The notes beneath the pieces were generated by a model. It was not told the DNA's origin. It worked only from the letters and a program-made list of their open reading frames with translations, and made no database searches. A DNA stretch of 64,000 nucleotides from the NCBI GenBank assembly GCA_027405735.1, contig JAPEHQ010000007.1, positions 1,699,001 through 1,763,000 of the forward strand, in the 5' to 3' direction. Positions 24,341-35,185 of this stretch are shown here, piece after piece; position 1 is the first letter of the stretch, and the number at the start of each line of letters is the position of its first letter. This DNA comes from Mucor racemosus (lineage: Eukaryota > Mucoromycota > Mucoromycetes > Mucorales > Mucoraceae). A program made the position numbers and the translations under genes.

Positions 24341-27300
24341 TTAAGGTTTAGTCTTGCGACGATTGTGGGGTTTCGATGTCTGTGATACATCGGCACCAAG
24401 TTTCCGTTTACTAGGGTAACTAGAGGGATTTTTGTTATTTAATTTTTTTCGAGAAGTATTATTCTGTTCGATTAATTTTTGTTTTCTTTCCAAGTCATAT
24501 TCTTTATTTCGTTTAACCTTTTCCCAATATTTTTTAATAGGAAGAGGAGAAGAGAAAAGGTCAGGGGTGATGTAGCTATTTTCGCGTTCACCATAACCAA
24601 CCCATTTGACCAAGTATTCAATAACACCATCTTTGTTTTTTCGATGATCACGAATATCTTCGACTTCAAATGTTTCTTCTTCAATTGCAGTTTCATCTAG
24701 TGAAATAACTTTTAATTCAGAGGGTGTGTATTCTCTATGGAGAAGTTCATTCTTTTCATCACGCAATACGTAATTTCCCGCTTTTGTTTTCCTTGCAACA
24801 ACGTATGGTCCAACATACAGAGGTGCTAATTTATTTTCACGGCCTTCCTTCAGTCTGACCATAACAGGTGTATCAAAAGGTATATCAATTATGTAATGTT
24901 TATCATCCATCTTTTTATTATATTCCTCGACTAATCTAGTGGTTCTAGTTTGAATAGCAGGGAAAACAATGGAATTCATATATTCAGCTCGCTGTTGGAG
25001 TTCTGATAGAGAAAGGGCTTTTCGACCATTCAAATTTAAGTTTTCAGTGGATCGATTTGTATTTACTTGACGAGCAAACATTAAACTAAATGGTGTGCTA
25101 GCAGTACGATCCTTGATTTTCATGTTTATAGCCAACTGACAAATTGCCAATCGATCATCCCAATTACGAGTGTCGTTACCACACATTTTTCGCAGGGTTT
25201 GAGTTACAGTTTTTATCGCATTCTCAACACTTCCATTTGATTGACTATAGTATGGAGTAGAGAAACGATGCTGTATATTTAATGATTTAGTAAGGTGGCT
25301 CATTAACGTATTGGACCATTCTTTTCCATTATCACTTTGGATGACGGATAATGCTACGCCATAGTCACCAAAAATATTCAGGATAGTTTGGGCTACAGTG
25401 GTACTTGATTTGTTTGGGATAGCACGAGCAACAACGTATCGTGTACAGAGGTCGATCATTACTAGAATGTATACATTTCCTTTGTCAGTGACGGAAAAAG
25501 GGCCTACTAAATCAAATGCGACATGATCGAGAACTTGAAAACTGACGATACTACGAGCTGGATTAAATCCCTTTTTTGAGATATTATGTAAAGCACATTC
25601 TCGACAAGTTAAAAGCACCTCTTTGACATCTTGATATATGGTGTTCCAATGGAGACCAAAATAGACATGAATGTGTTTTACACAACTTTCTATACCAAAA
25701 TGTCCAATTTCATGAGCATCCTTAATGATTTGAGCACGATCCTTTTCAGGTGGACATACATAATCCGTAACAGATGATTTAAATTCTTTACTGCTTAATT
25801 TAACGGCTAGTACATTCAGATTTACATCTTTAGAATATATTTTGGTTGTTCGAACAATTTCATTATTTTTGTTGGCCCGTTTCATCAAAATAAATCTTTG
25901 TAATCTTTTCATCTGTTTTTGATTTTCTTCTTCCAGTATCTGATCTTCTTCAATTGGAGGATACAGACGAGATAATGCATCACTAAGAACATTATCTATG
26001 CCTTTTACGTGAGAGATAGTAAAATTATATTCACTTAATGTCTCCAAGTAATTTTGTAAGGTACTATTTAAATTTGTAGATGTAAACATGTATGTCAGGG
26101 CAATATGATCAGTTAAGATTTCCAAGTTAGGGTGTCCCCATAATAAGGATCTAAATTTTTGGAGGCCAAACATAATTGCAGCAGTTTCACGGCGATTTGT
26201 TGACCAGTTGCGTTCAGCTTGATTTAAAGACTTACTAACAAATCCAATGTGTTTAATACGACCTACTTTATCTTTTTGATATAAGCAAGCAGCAATCCCA
26301 TACAGACTTGCGTCTACTTGAAGGAAGAATTTATCTTCCATCACTGGGGTATGCAGTATTTGATTCGATAATAATATTTGTTTGATTGCGTTGAAACGGT
26401 CAGTATGTAACTGTGTCCATTTCTTTTTTACATCATTATCATTTCTTAATTGATCAATAGGTGCAGCTACTTTTGATAGCATAGGACAGTAATCTCGCAG
26501 ATGAGATACCACTCCCATAATGCTTTTAACTTGTTTGGCAGTTTGAGGGATTGGCCAATTATCAATATCTGATAGACGTCTCATATCAATTTTGGTAATA
26601 CCAGGTCCAACAACAAATCCTAACAGAAATACAGATGTTTTAAACCAAGTGCATTTGTCCACATTTATGCGTAAATTAACTGATGTTAATCGATTAATGA
26701 CTAGGTTTATAAGTCTTACATGCGAGACAGTATCTCTGCTAAATAAGACTATATCATCCACATAGTGTTCAACCCCTCCATAAAAGGTATCATCACTATC
26801 TTGATTTTTGTTATATTTTTTCATTTCATTTTGAAGTTCAATATGAATATCATTTAGTAAAATGGTCATGCATTTCACAAACAATGAACTCATAAATTTT
26901 AATCCGTACGGTGCTCTAGACCAATGGTAAAACAATCCGTTATAGCTGAATGTAAGAGCTTCCCTCGAATTTTCGTGTACACTATACGACATGTATGCCT
27001 GGTGTAAGTCAATTTTACTTATAATACGTGCATTAGCTGATACTCTATCAAAAATTTCATTGATTTTTGGTACAGCGTAATTCTCATGATAATTACGAGA
27101 TATAGCGGCATTAATTTTTCTTAGATCACAACAAATACGAAGTTTCGTGGGTTTGCCATTAAGATCCTTTTTTGGTACACATAGCAAAGGTGAGTGATAG
27201 GTAGATGAGGGTACAGTCTTTTGAACAATCCCGTTATCTAACCATTCCTTTAATTGTGCTTTTATTTCGTTGTGTGCATTGACCGGTAATGGGTACTGTC

Positions 27301-29398
27301 TCACAAAGCAATCTGATGGATCATCAATTGGGATGTGTACGATACTTTCTTTCATTGAGCAAACAGCTTCTGGTCTTATTTTTATATTTCTGTCTAATGA
27401 ATCCTGAATTGATTTCATTAAATGTTCACGTTCGTTGGGTGATCCATAATCAGCATTATCAGGATCATGTTCATTTTTTGTATCGTAATTGATATTTTCA
27501 AATTGAGACATTTCTTTTTTTGAATCATTTGGCCATGCATGTGCAACACCACTAAGATATATTTTTAACTTAGGTAGGATATCAGAACCGAGCAAAACAT
27601 CAAATTCAGTTTTCATCTCATCATTGAATTCAATAATTTCGAATTGATGTCTAAATACGATTCCATTTAAATAAGTAACTTCCATAGGTTCAGTTTGTCC
27701 TACTCTTTTGGTACGACTATTAGACCCATCTTCATTTACAGAGAGAAAATTTAAGTAGCCCATAGTTTTTATATTTTTTATATTTTTAAAATCTTTATTT
27801 AAAATTGATTTATTTATGAATGATATGTCCGCACCTGGATCAACTTTACCAAGGACTCTAATATTATTCAAAAGCAAAGGAGTGATTAGCTGAAAAGAAT
27901 TTTTAATTGTTTGTTTGTTTCTATACTCACAGTATGAGTCATCCTCGAGACATTCACGAAGTAGTTTTTCATTTCCATCAGCCTTTTGTTTTCCTTTGGA
28001 TTTCTTTGATTTCTTTTTAATACTATTGTTGGAACTTTGAACAGATAAAACAGCAACATTACCATTTCTCTTTGCTTCATATTCAGGACATGAGTGACCA
28101 AAGAACCACAAAACACCACACCACTTACAAAACGTATTGCTAGTAGCTTTCCTAGGAACATTTTTGTTACCGAGAAAATTAGGTTTGATAAATTTTTGAG
28201 TAGATCCCGAAGGGGAAGCAGCATTAGCGACTTTGTTATTATAACAATCTTTTTCATTATGTTTGGAGGCAGTACCACCATGATTTGAGCAATAGAAACC
28301 AGTAGTTTCCTTGATACCATTAGGTTTAAACTTTTTGTTTTGGTTCGATTCAACAGAGCCAGCAGGGGAGGTACGAGATTTGTTCACAAAGGAGATGGGA
28401 GCAGGTTTGGAGTTGTACACGTTAATAGCAGCGGTATAAATCTCATCAATGATCCAGCAATCACGATCCGAATGGTTACAATGTAACACCGTATTAATTT
28501 GAGTTTGCCATTCCTCAGGGAACCCAGTTAGAAACGCATCGCCAATCGTAGTATTATCCATAGAGTAATTAGCATCAGACACTGCCTTGGAGAAACGAGC
28601 AGTGTATTCTTCTGTGGATTCTCCAGGTCTCATCTTTGCGTTGAAGACCTCTCTTCTAGCTTGTAATTTAAGGATTGCATTGTTACCAAATTTCTTGTTG
28701 AAGATGACACCCACTTCGGTCCATGTATTGCAAGATAATACTTCATTATTAAGCCAGTTGTCCAATTCATACGGTAAAGTCAATGGAACATATCTCTTCC
28801 AAATGTTCTCTACATCCTCACCACTAGATGATATCACCTTCTCGAATGACCTAAGGAAATGGTTTACTGATTCATAAGATTCATCCTTGGGGAAGTATTT
28901 GGTTGTACTAGACTTCAATTGGAACTTGGGGAGATCTTGTTTAGAAAGACGGAGGCCACCAATATTGAGCTTACCAATATGCATGTCAACGGAAGCGGAT
29001 ACCTTTTCATTGGATAGTCGAATAGAGTTTTTGAGGACTGATATGTCTTTGTTTAGATTTTCAATTTTCTCGCGGATTTCAACAGCATGATCGATATCCT
29101 TTTGGATCGAAGAGTCAGTGGCGATCATATCCGTATATAAGGATACATATTGGTCTCTTTTGAGGATTAATTTCTTCAATACAATAATAGGATCCTTCTT
29201 AGCGACAGCAGAAGTCTTGATTTCAGCCACATCTGACATCTCAACGTCTTCATCAATGGACTTAGTAGTTTCTTCTTGGTTTGCTACGATGTTCATTTGC
29301 TCTAAATGATCAGACGCAGATATGGGAGGAGGGGTGTCAATACTTGAAGTATTGTTACCAGACAAGGACATACCAACAGGGGAGCTTCCAGATGACAT
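24341..29398 (-). CDS. Gag-Pol polyprotein of Ty3/gypsy chromovirus
   Basis: One uninterrupted 1685-codon frame. Gag: a predicted coiled region (~100-140) and a retrotransposon-gag core (~165-335). A C-x2-H-x6-H-x4-C motif lies at 370-385, and an unusual C-x2-C-x7-H-x-C at 424-437. Protease: VDPGADISFIN at ~519-529, where DPGA replaces the usual D(S/T)GA. Reverse transcriptase: Asp797 and YVDD at 879-882, with an acidic/Asn insert just before YVDD. RNase H: D1029, E1071, D1097, D1140. Integrase: HHCC zinc finger (~1229-1268) and catalytic D1296, D1356, E1392 (35 residues between the last two). Chromodomain: ~1577-1630 (FEVEDI, YLVKWVGY). A chromodomain defines the chromovirus lineage and is thought to steer integration to modified chromatin. 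Gag and Pol share a frame, so no frameshift is needed. Confidence 0.95.
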   Translation of the reverse strand: MSSGSSPVGMSLSGNNTSSIDTPPPISASDHLEQMNIVANQEETTKSIDEDVEMSDVAEIKTSAVAKKDPIIVLKKLILKRDQYVSLYTDMIATDSSIQKDIDHAVEIREKIENLNKDISVLKNSIRLSNEKVSASVDMHIGKLNIGGLRLSKQDLPKFQLKSSTTKYFPKDESYESVNHFLRSFEKVISSSGEDVENIWKRYVPLTLPYELDNWLNNEVLSCNTWTEVGVIFNKKFGNNAILKLQARREVFNAKMRPGESTEEYTARFSKAVSDANYSMDNTTIGDAFLTGFPEEWQTQINTVLHCNHSDRDCWIIDEIYTAAINVYNSKPAPISFVNKSRTSPAGSVESNQNKKFKPNGIKETTGFYCSNHGGTASKHNEKDCYNNKVANAASPSGSTQKFIKPNFLGNKNVPRKATSNTFCKWCGVLWFFGHSCPEYEAKRNGNVAVLSVQSSNNSIKKKSKKSKGKQKADGNEKLLRECLEDDSYCEYRNKQTIKNSFQLITPLLLNNIRVLGKVDPGADISFINKSILNKDFKNIKNIKTMGYLNFLSVNEDGSNSRTKRVGQTEPMEVTYLNGIVFRHQFEIIEFNDEMKTEFDVLLGSDILPKLKIYLSGVAHAWPNDSKKEMSQFENINYDTKNEHDPDNADYGSPNEREHLMKSIQDSLDRNIKIRPEAVCSMKESIVHIPIDDPSDCFVRQYPLPVNAHNEIKAQLKEWLDNGIVQKTVPSSTYHSPLLCVPKKDLNGKPTKLRICCDLRKINAAISRNYHENYAVPKINEIFDRVSANARIISKIDLHQAYMSYSVHENSREALTFSYNGLFYHWSRAPYGLKFMSSLFVKCMTILLNDIHIELQNEMKKYNKNQDSDDTFYGGVEHYVDDIVLFSRDTVSHVRLINLVINRLTSVNLRINVDKCTWFKTSVFLLGFVVGPGITKIDMRRLSDIDNWPIPQTAKQVKSIMGVVSHLRDYCPMLSKVAAPIDQLRNDNDVKKKWTQLHTDRFNAIKQILLSNQILHTPVMEDKFFLQVDASLYGIAACLYQKDKVGRIKHIGFVSKSLNQAERNWSTNRRETAAIMFGLQKFRSLLWGHPNLEILTDHIALTYMFTSTNLNSTLQNYLETLSEYNFTISHVKGIDNVLSDALSRLYPPIEEDQILEEENQKQMKRLQRFILMKRANKNNEIVRTTKIYSKDVNLNVLAVKLSSKEFKSSVTDYVCPPEKDRAQIIKDAHEIGHFGIESCVKHIHVYFGLHWNTIYQDVKEVLLTCRECALHNISKKGFNPARSIVSFQVLDHVAFDLVGPFSVTDKGNVYILVMIDLCTRYVVARAIPNKSSTTVAQTILNIFGDYGVALSVIQSDNGKEWSNTLMSHLTKSLNIQHRFSTPYYSQSNGSVENAIKTVTQTLRKMCGNDTRNWDDRLAICQLAINMKIKDRTASTPFSLMFARQVNTNRSTENLNLNGRKALSLSELQQRAEYMNSIVFPAIQTRTTRLVEEYNKKMDDKHYIIDIPFDTPVMVRLKEGRENKLAPLYVGPYVVARKTKAGNYVLRDEKNELLHREYTPSELKVISLDETAIEEETFEVEDIRDHRKNKDGVIEYLVKWVGYGERENSYITPDLFSSPLPIKKYWEKVKRNKEYDLERKQKLIEQNNTSRKKLNNKNPSSYPSKRKLGADVSQTSKPHNRRKTKP

Positions 29399-29448
29399 TT
29401 GTGTAGTAAATTTGACGAACAGAGTAAAGAAAAGTTAATTGTAAAAAA

Positions 29449-29769
29449 TGCTACAAAAATAGTAATTAAACAAAAAAAAGCGTTGCGACTACAATTATAA
29501 CTCTTTGATATTTATTTAAGATATAAAGTAAAAGCAAAGGTTTATGGATTACCATAGCCTTTGTGATATATATACTATTTTCTAATTCTATTAATAATAC
29601 AGTAATAAGATCTTGAAGCAAGATCTTCATGGTTTAGTTCCTAGTTTGGGAGTACCAGTGGTACAATTTGACATTTTAAAGTTTTGTGTGATTTAAGGTT
29701 ATTAGATCTTAGATGTTGACTAAGATCAATTTGATTACTAAACAAACTTGGTATATGTAGTTTACTACA
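29449..29769 (-). repeat. 5' LTR of the chromovirus
   Basis: 321 bp, identical to the 3' LTR. The leader between this LTR and the Gag start is only 50 bp. It contains TTTACTACA just before the start codon, complementary to the LTR's first nine bases. Confidence 0.96.
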
Positions 29770-29828
29770 CCATAAAAGCGATAAAATTTGAAATGATATA
29801 GAAATAAAAAAAAAAAGAATAATCTAAT

Positions 29829-30045
29829 TGTCGGTTTTTGCTCTTTTATTTAGTTTCAATTCCTATTAGAACTGACATTCAATAGAAATTGTAGTATAAA
29901 TGTCTTCAGGAACCGAGACCTAATAGTTCTTGGTTCCCTTTTCATTTTATAATAAAGACCTACGTTCTCCGTAATTGAATCACTACCTAGTCTCTTTATT
30001 ACTTTCCTCTTTATAAAAATAAGATCTATTTCCCAATAACTCTCA
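29829..30045 (+). mobile_element. Solo LTR, family L2, copy 2
   Basis: 217 bp starting TGTCGG and ending TCTCA, flanked by a perfect 5-bp duplication CTAAT (29824-29828 and 30046-30050). Composite repeat copy I has the uninterrupted site near 18,780. Its reverse complement aligns with 17926-18157 and 58406-58635. An AATAAAG word on the plus strand suggests the sense orientation. Confidence 0.85.
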
Positions 30046-30454
30046 CTAATGTCTTCTCTAATAACTATAGTTTTGATCGTAGCTACTGTATACTTGAGTA
30101 CAAATTTTTTTACAGCTGACAATTGCAATCTAAAATAGTAAGTTAAAGAAGGTTAATCTATTTACATTTTATTTGTGATAAAATAACATTTATAACCTTA
30201 GATTTGGTTTGCATATAAATTTAAGCAGGCAGCAAATGTTATTTAAGTTTATGCTCGAGCAAAAACCATTATTGCTGTAAACATTATAGATATTATAAAC
30301 ATATCTACAAATGATGATAACCTTAGTAAATATATTGGTTCTTACATGTATTGCTCTACATCAACATCGTGTTGAATTGTATTGTCTATAATCTATATTA
30401 TTAATAAAAACAAATGTAATTCAAAACCCCATTCCAGTAAAAAATGCAATAAAA

Positions 30455-30735
30455 TTTTGAGAACGGCACGATGATATTCATGTGCAAACCAATTTGTGCC
30501 CATATGATCAGCACATTATTATGCTCATGGTTAGATTTTATTATTATGCACAAATAGGGATAATATTATGCTTATGGGCAATTCTACTATTGTAATGCAC
30601 ATATGGGATTATAATGTCATACACACGGATAGAATCTATAATTCTGCACATACAGGCTAGCGTTGTACTCGTGTGCAGCCCACCTGGGCACAACAAAATT
30701 ATCTTGTGCAGTACAGGTCGACCATAGTGTTATCA
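30455..30735. repeat. GTGC-rich repeat block E, copy 2
   Basis: Matches 19.20-19.54 kb from the GAACGGCACGATG start to the GTACAGGTCG end, with an internal deletion around the segment that separates the two GTGCAG words. Confidence 0.6.
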
Positions 30736-31389
30736 TTGTCGTTTATACTGTAGTAGTAGTTTATTAATAAGGCGCTATTGACCCATTAAGTCTGTTTGAT
30801 AGTGATCTATGGATTTACATGGATCAATCATAATTTAACCGTTTTTGCAGAGCTTGTGAGTTGTCTTGTTTCAATGCTGCACTAAATGTGCTTGGATGTT
30901 GATTTGATAGCTACTTGATTGATTAACCGCTGGGATAAAATAATATGGTATCATAATTGAGGTCCAAGCATTCTTGCTAATTTTTGAATAAACTTAGTAC
31001 GGTAAACGTTCCTTTTATCCGATATCAAGACTTTGCACTTCAATACATGTGTGGAATATGTACATATTTATCCACGATATTGATCTCCATTTTATCTATT
31101 TCTCAACTAAAGTACAGCTGGCATGAATAGATGCTATACTGCTAAATGATATGTGCTAATGTATACTAATATAAACTTTCTACCGAGCTTCGATCCAAGC
31201 AGCTTATAGTAAAAGGCCAATCAACATACAACGTCATACATTAATGTGGATCTAATCACACCATTATGATCAAGGACCCATGGACTCTATGAATACACTG
31301 ATTAGTTACTGTCAAGACGTATGCCCGATAAGGGGTATCATTGGCTATGTATGTATCTAGGAATGTTTACCTAATCTCTCTGATGAAAA

Positions 31390-32740
31390 TTAGGCTCCTC
31401 AGACGGTTTTTGAGTTTTTCGCTCAATATTAAGTGGATTTTCGCCCAAATTTACAAAGGCTGTACTTTTGGTTTATACACGATTGATATTTGTCCGAAAA
31501 TAAAAGAGTTAATACCAGAATACATGTGCATTATTTGATCCAACATTGACCTCATCGACCTAAAATCGACTGTAAGAATTAAGCACCTAAGTTGAGGTAC
31601 TAATGTTTTGTATTCACAAACTAAATCCAACTTAAAGGTAGTAGCCTGCGTTTTTTGTTTTAGTAAAAAATATTAATTTTTTGTCGAGATAATCAAAATA
31701 ATAGTTCATATCACAGCTTAGGGCTCATGAAATCTGAGTCTCAAAATCGATTTGTGAAATCATCAGAAAAATGGTCAAAAAAACAAACTTATTTAATAGC
31801 TTAATGAACTATAAAGTAAGATGGCCTAGTGTACTAAATGTTTTTTATACATTTTTGGATTTTGCACTTATCTAAATAAAATTTAGACAAATACTTTACA
31901 TTAAATTTTGCATAAAATACGATTGAAATTTTGAAGGTTTTTTGAAGACACACATTAATTTTTATAAGCATGTTTCAAATGTAATTGCTTGAAATGATGC
32001 ACAGCAAAATTATTGATCGATTTAGCTACTGTTGAACCTTTTAGCTACATTTTTTATAGAGAAAGGGAGATTTTTGTCAAAAAAATTTCAAATTCAGAAT
32101 TTGGGACGAGGGTATACAAGGGAAAAATTGAAGCTAAAAGCGACGAGTATCTTTTGAACACATTTTTGACGATATCTCCACGAAAAATCAATATTTTGAA
32201 AAGAACTAAATTGGATCCAAAAGAGCTCAACCAAATAGATGATATGAATGTAAAAAAAAGCTGCTTAATTTAACAAATATATTGAAATCTTCTACAAAAG
32301 CGTCAAAAAATGAAAAAAAATAAAAGTGCTCCGAGTTTTTTTATATTAAAATATGTTATAAAGTGCTTTAAAACAAGTGAGTTTTATTATTAAAAAGTAT
32401 TGGTATAGCTTAATTTTTTGCAGAGATATGATGGCTCAAAGTTTTGACTTGTGAGCAGTGAAATATGAAATACGTGTAAAAATCTGAAACATTAACACTA
32501 AAAAAATTATACCAACTGCAAAATATAGGATATTTTTGGATAATTGTTTTTAAATTAAAGTTGGGCATCTCAGGTGCATTGAATCATAATTTTCTCTTGG
32601 TATTATATAATGAAAAAAAAAGTTGAGCAGGGATGAAAACTGTGGCCCAGTTTTATTTTATGAAAATAGCAGTGAATATTACGTGTTTTTAAGTTTTCTG
32701 CGAGATATTAAATAAACTTAGGAACAAGTAGATTTATACG
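31390..32740 (+). repeat. Dispersed repeat family A, copy 2
   Basis: Collinear with 7.87-9.25 kb. It keeps the TCTCCACGAAAAATCAAT block near 32,176 and a truncated version of the short frame (32013-32273, motif ISPRKINIL). Diverged from the other copies; no terminal structure recognised. Confidence 0.75.
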
Positions 32741-33512
32741 ACCAATTTATATCTATCAATCAGTATTTAAGTTTTACGTCCTGAATGTTGTTTAGTGTGA
32801 AGCAAAAGCAATATAGCCATAGAAATGAGGATATATAAGCTCAAATTTGAAGGTCAGTAAAAGTATTCAGTATAGATACTGACGCACTTGTTTTTATGCT
32901 CATTTGAGGCTTGCTTGTTCGCTTCAGAAACTGAAAATAGCCGTTTGTGTGATAAGCTTTCATGCATTTAAATTGTTAAATTAAGTTTAACTTGCTTTTT
33001 CATTGTTGAAAATTGAGCGCAAATCTAAATAATATAGATCTAGCAATCTTACATAGGAAGTATTAGTGTATTTGATTGAGACTGTATTAATTAGAAAATA
33101 AATGATGTTTTAATCTATAATGTACTCATAGACATAAAGTCATATTCGTCTCTCTTGGCATTTGTCTATTGATCAAATTCCACCACTGTCAAGGCAAAAC
33201 AATTGATGAGTTATAACTTTATACTGAAATAAGCAACTTGATTATGTAGAACGCTGCGGTTCGGACACCACCGGTATTGTTATCGGACATGATGCAGCAC
33301 CTTGTCATCATAAATCAATTTATTTGGGATCTTGTGGTGATACTCTCTTTGAATTTATTTCATGTGAAAGTCAATGATACTTTAATTGGTCCCACACAAT
33401 AGATACTAAAGAAAACTCTACATATTTCCACATTGTTTTCTATTATTTTTTATTATTTTCCCTTTTACTCATCTTAATTACCACACAAGAAAAATCATAA
33501 AGAATAAAAAAG
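32741..33512. other. Intergenic, upstream of PMP24 gene
   Basis: Unique-looking AT-rich DNA between family A and the PMP24 start. It includes the short open stretch annotated at 33249-33377 and a T/C-rich segment (33,430-33,480) next to the start codon. Confidence 0.4.
33249..33377 (+). pseudogene. Short open stretch, possible gene relic
   Basis: 42 codons without a start, with balanced amino-acid composition unlike the AT-rich surroundings (CGSDTTGIVIGHDAAPC, then IYLGSCGDTLFEF), ending in TGA. The local GC content is higher than in the flanks. I do not recognise the family. It could be the last exon of a decayed gene or part of an unidentified element. Confidence 0.3.
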
Positions 33513-34298
33513 ATGGAGTTTCTCAATCAGCTAGTTCTTGACCCCAAATATCATGATATTTTATCTGTTTTGAAAGGCTTTCGTAGTGGTGTTGTATATG
33601 GTGCTAAAGTACGATTCCCTCATGCACTTGTAATGACCGTTCTATTCAAAACTGGATCGTAAAGTTTGATTTTTTTTGTAATACATGTTAAATTTAGACT
33701 GAAAAACATTGATTTTATTCATTATAGACTGGAGAGTAAAGTAAAGGGTATCTTCAGGGCAACAAAGCAACATGCACAGAATTTGGGCATATTTGCTACA
33801 ATCTATAAAACTTTGATGATTGTGCAAAAAAAGATAAATGGTGGTAAGGAGGCAAGTATTCACCCATTTATTGCTGGTGTTATTGGTGGTTACTATGTTT
33901 TTGGCGAGAACAATAGTATTAATCAACAGGTAAAGATAGCATGTAAATTACAATAAAAAGGAGATTTATATCTAATGTTTTGGGATTAGATCATTCTTTA
34001 TCTTTTCTCTCGAGTTGTATTAGCATTGGTCAAAGTGCCTGTAAAGAGACAAATTATTGATGCCCCTCAACATACCTATCCCGTTTTTGCTGCCGTTGTA
34101 TGGGGTGTTGTAATGGTAATAACTTTAATTATGTGATGATGATATACTCATGATGCTAACGAAATTTGAATTCTACAGTGGTTATTCAGACATGAAACCG
34201 ATACAGTTCAACCTTCACTTAGAGCTTCTATGCAATATATTTATCGTGATTCAGATTCTTGGAATTCACTCAAGACCTTGATTTGGCATAACAAATAG
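33513..34298 (+). CDS. Peroxisomal membrane protein PMP24/PXMP4
   Basis: Four exons: 33513-33658, 33728-33929, 33990-34115 and 34179-34298. Introns are 69, 60 and 63 bp; 197 residues, close to the usual ~200-210 of the family. Recognisable segments include LKGFRSGVVYGAKVRFPHALVM at the N-terminus, HPFIAGVIGGYYVFGE in the middle and VVWGVVMWLFRHE near the C-terminus. These are characteristic of PXMP4, a Tim17/Tim22/Tim23-related multi-pass protein of the peroxisomal membrane with no settled biochemical activity. It is convergent with the Srk1-like kinase gene, whose stop is about 890 bp downstream. Confidence 0.93.
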
Positions 34299-35185
34299 AT
34301 ACCATAGATGTTTATAATAAAATGGTGAAATTATATATTTTTATATCATGAAATAGTATTTAGACTTGTCTCAATTGTTTTCTAGAATTTTGCAAGATGA
34401 GTAATTAGTAATTATTTTTGCATTCTTTTGATGGTTTTATCAAGGCTGTTGTTATTGTAATGGGTCTGTGCTTATATTGGTGATTCTATTACAATATATT
34501 TTATGATGATGCATATTTCTCTTAATGAATTTTATAAAAGGCCATCTCCAATTGATGAATTTTTAATAGGTAAAAAAGAGGAATATACAATCATGTAATT
34601 ATCTTAATCACATAAAAAGGAGGCACCGCCTTTGATAGGATTGCATATTATTGTTAATCAGATCATGAAAATATCTATATCTTCATTTCAAGATCATAGC
34701 TTGACGTATTTAGATGATTTATGTTTAAAATAAAAATACTGTTTCATTGATATATATGCATGTTTACAGTTTCCAAAAAAAAAAAAAAAAATCGACTGTA
34801 CATAGCTCATTTTACTATCCTTTGAAAATAGCAGATCGAACATCAACTTCTGATCATTGAGGTTGAAGTTTTTTTTTTCTTGTTTTTCAAACATGATTGT
34901 GCATTGTCGTGGAAGCATTTCCATGATGAGATTACAAATGATTATTTAAAAATCGTCTTTATTAAACAAAATTTCTTTCAATTTCAAAATGATAAACGGT
35001 AATCAGATTTAACCCATAATTTGATTTTTTTATTTAATTTTAGTGCTTTACAACAGTAGGGTATCTAATTTAGTAGAAAATAGAAATATACAAATATATA
35101 ATAATAATGAGACAGAGAAAGATGAAGAGGAGGGGGGGGGTGGGAAGGAGATGATGATAATTAAGAATTGTAATGTAAAAGAAAC
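34299..35185. other. Convergent intergenic region
   Basis: About 890 bp between the PMP24 stop and the kinase stop. AT-rich with an A-run (34779-34790) and an 8-base G-run near 35,130, similar to the G-run near 11,550. No coding or RNA feature is supported. Confidence 0.4.

Larger units (their letters stand above)
23902..29769 (-). mobile_element. Complete Ty3/gypsy chromovirus
   Basis: 5,868 bp with two 321-bp LTRs (23902-24222 and 29449-29769) that were base-for-base identical when I compared them. The whole is flanked by the 5-bp duplication CCATA (23897-23901 and 29770-29774). Transcription runs right to left. The uninterrupted target can be read at about 18,720-18,745 in composite repeat copy I, which confirms the insertion boundaries. 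A purine-rich tract with GGGGAG lies just before the 3' LTR. A T-run of 38 bases on the plus strand (24298-24335) lies between the polyprotein stop and that LTR. Identical LTRs and an open frame suggest a very recent insertion that may still be active. Confidence 0.96.
22010..31020 (+). repeat. Composite repeat B, copy II (interrupted)
   Basis: Collinear with copy I from about 22,240 onward. The first part (22.02-22.24 kb) matches 46.50-46.72 kb instead. The unit is split by the chromovirus at 23,902-29,769 and resumes at 29,770. It is interrupted again by a solo LTR at 29,829-30,045. It then continues through block E (30.46-30.73 kb) and part of the block seen at 19.95-20.44 kb. Edges are approximate. 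Confidence 0.75.

Noticed and set aside
24094..24399. 101-codon frame overlapping the chromovirus 3' end
   Set aside because: It reads through the homopolymer run (poly-Lys) and part of the LTR; an artefact of the A-tract.
27886..28353. 155-codon frame on the minus strand inside Gag-Pol
   Set aside because: Overlaps the real polyprotein in another frame and contains no domain; a shadow frame.
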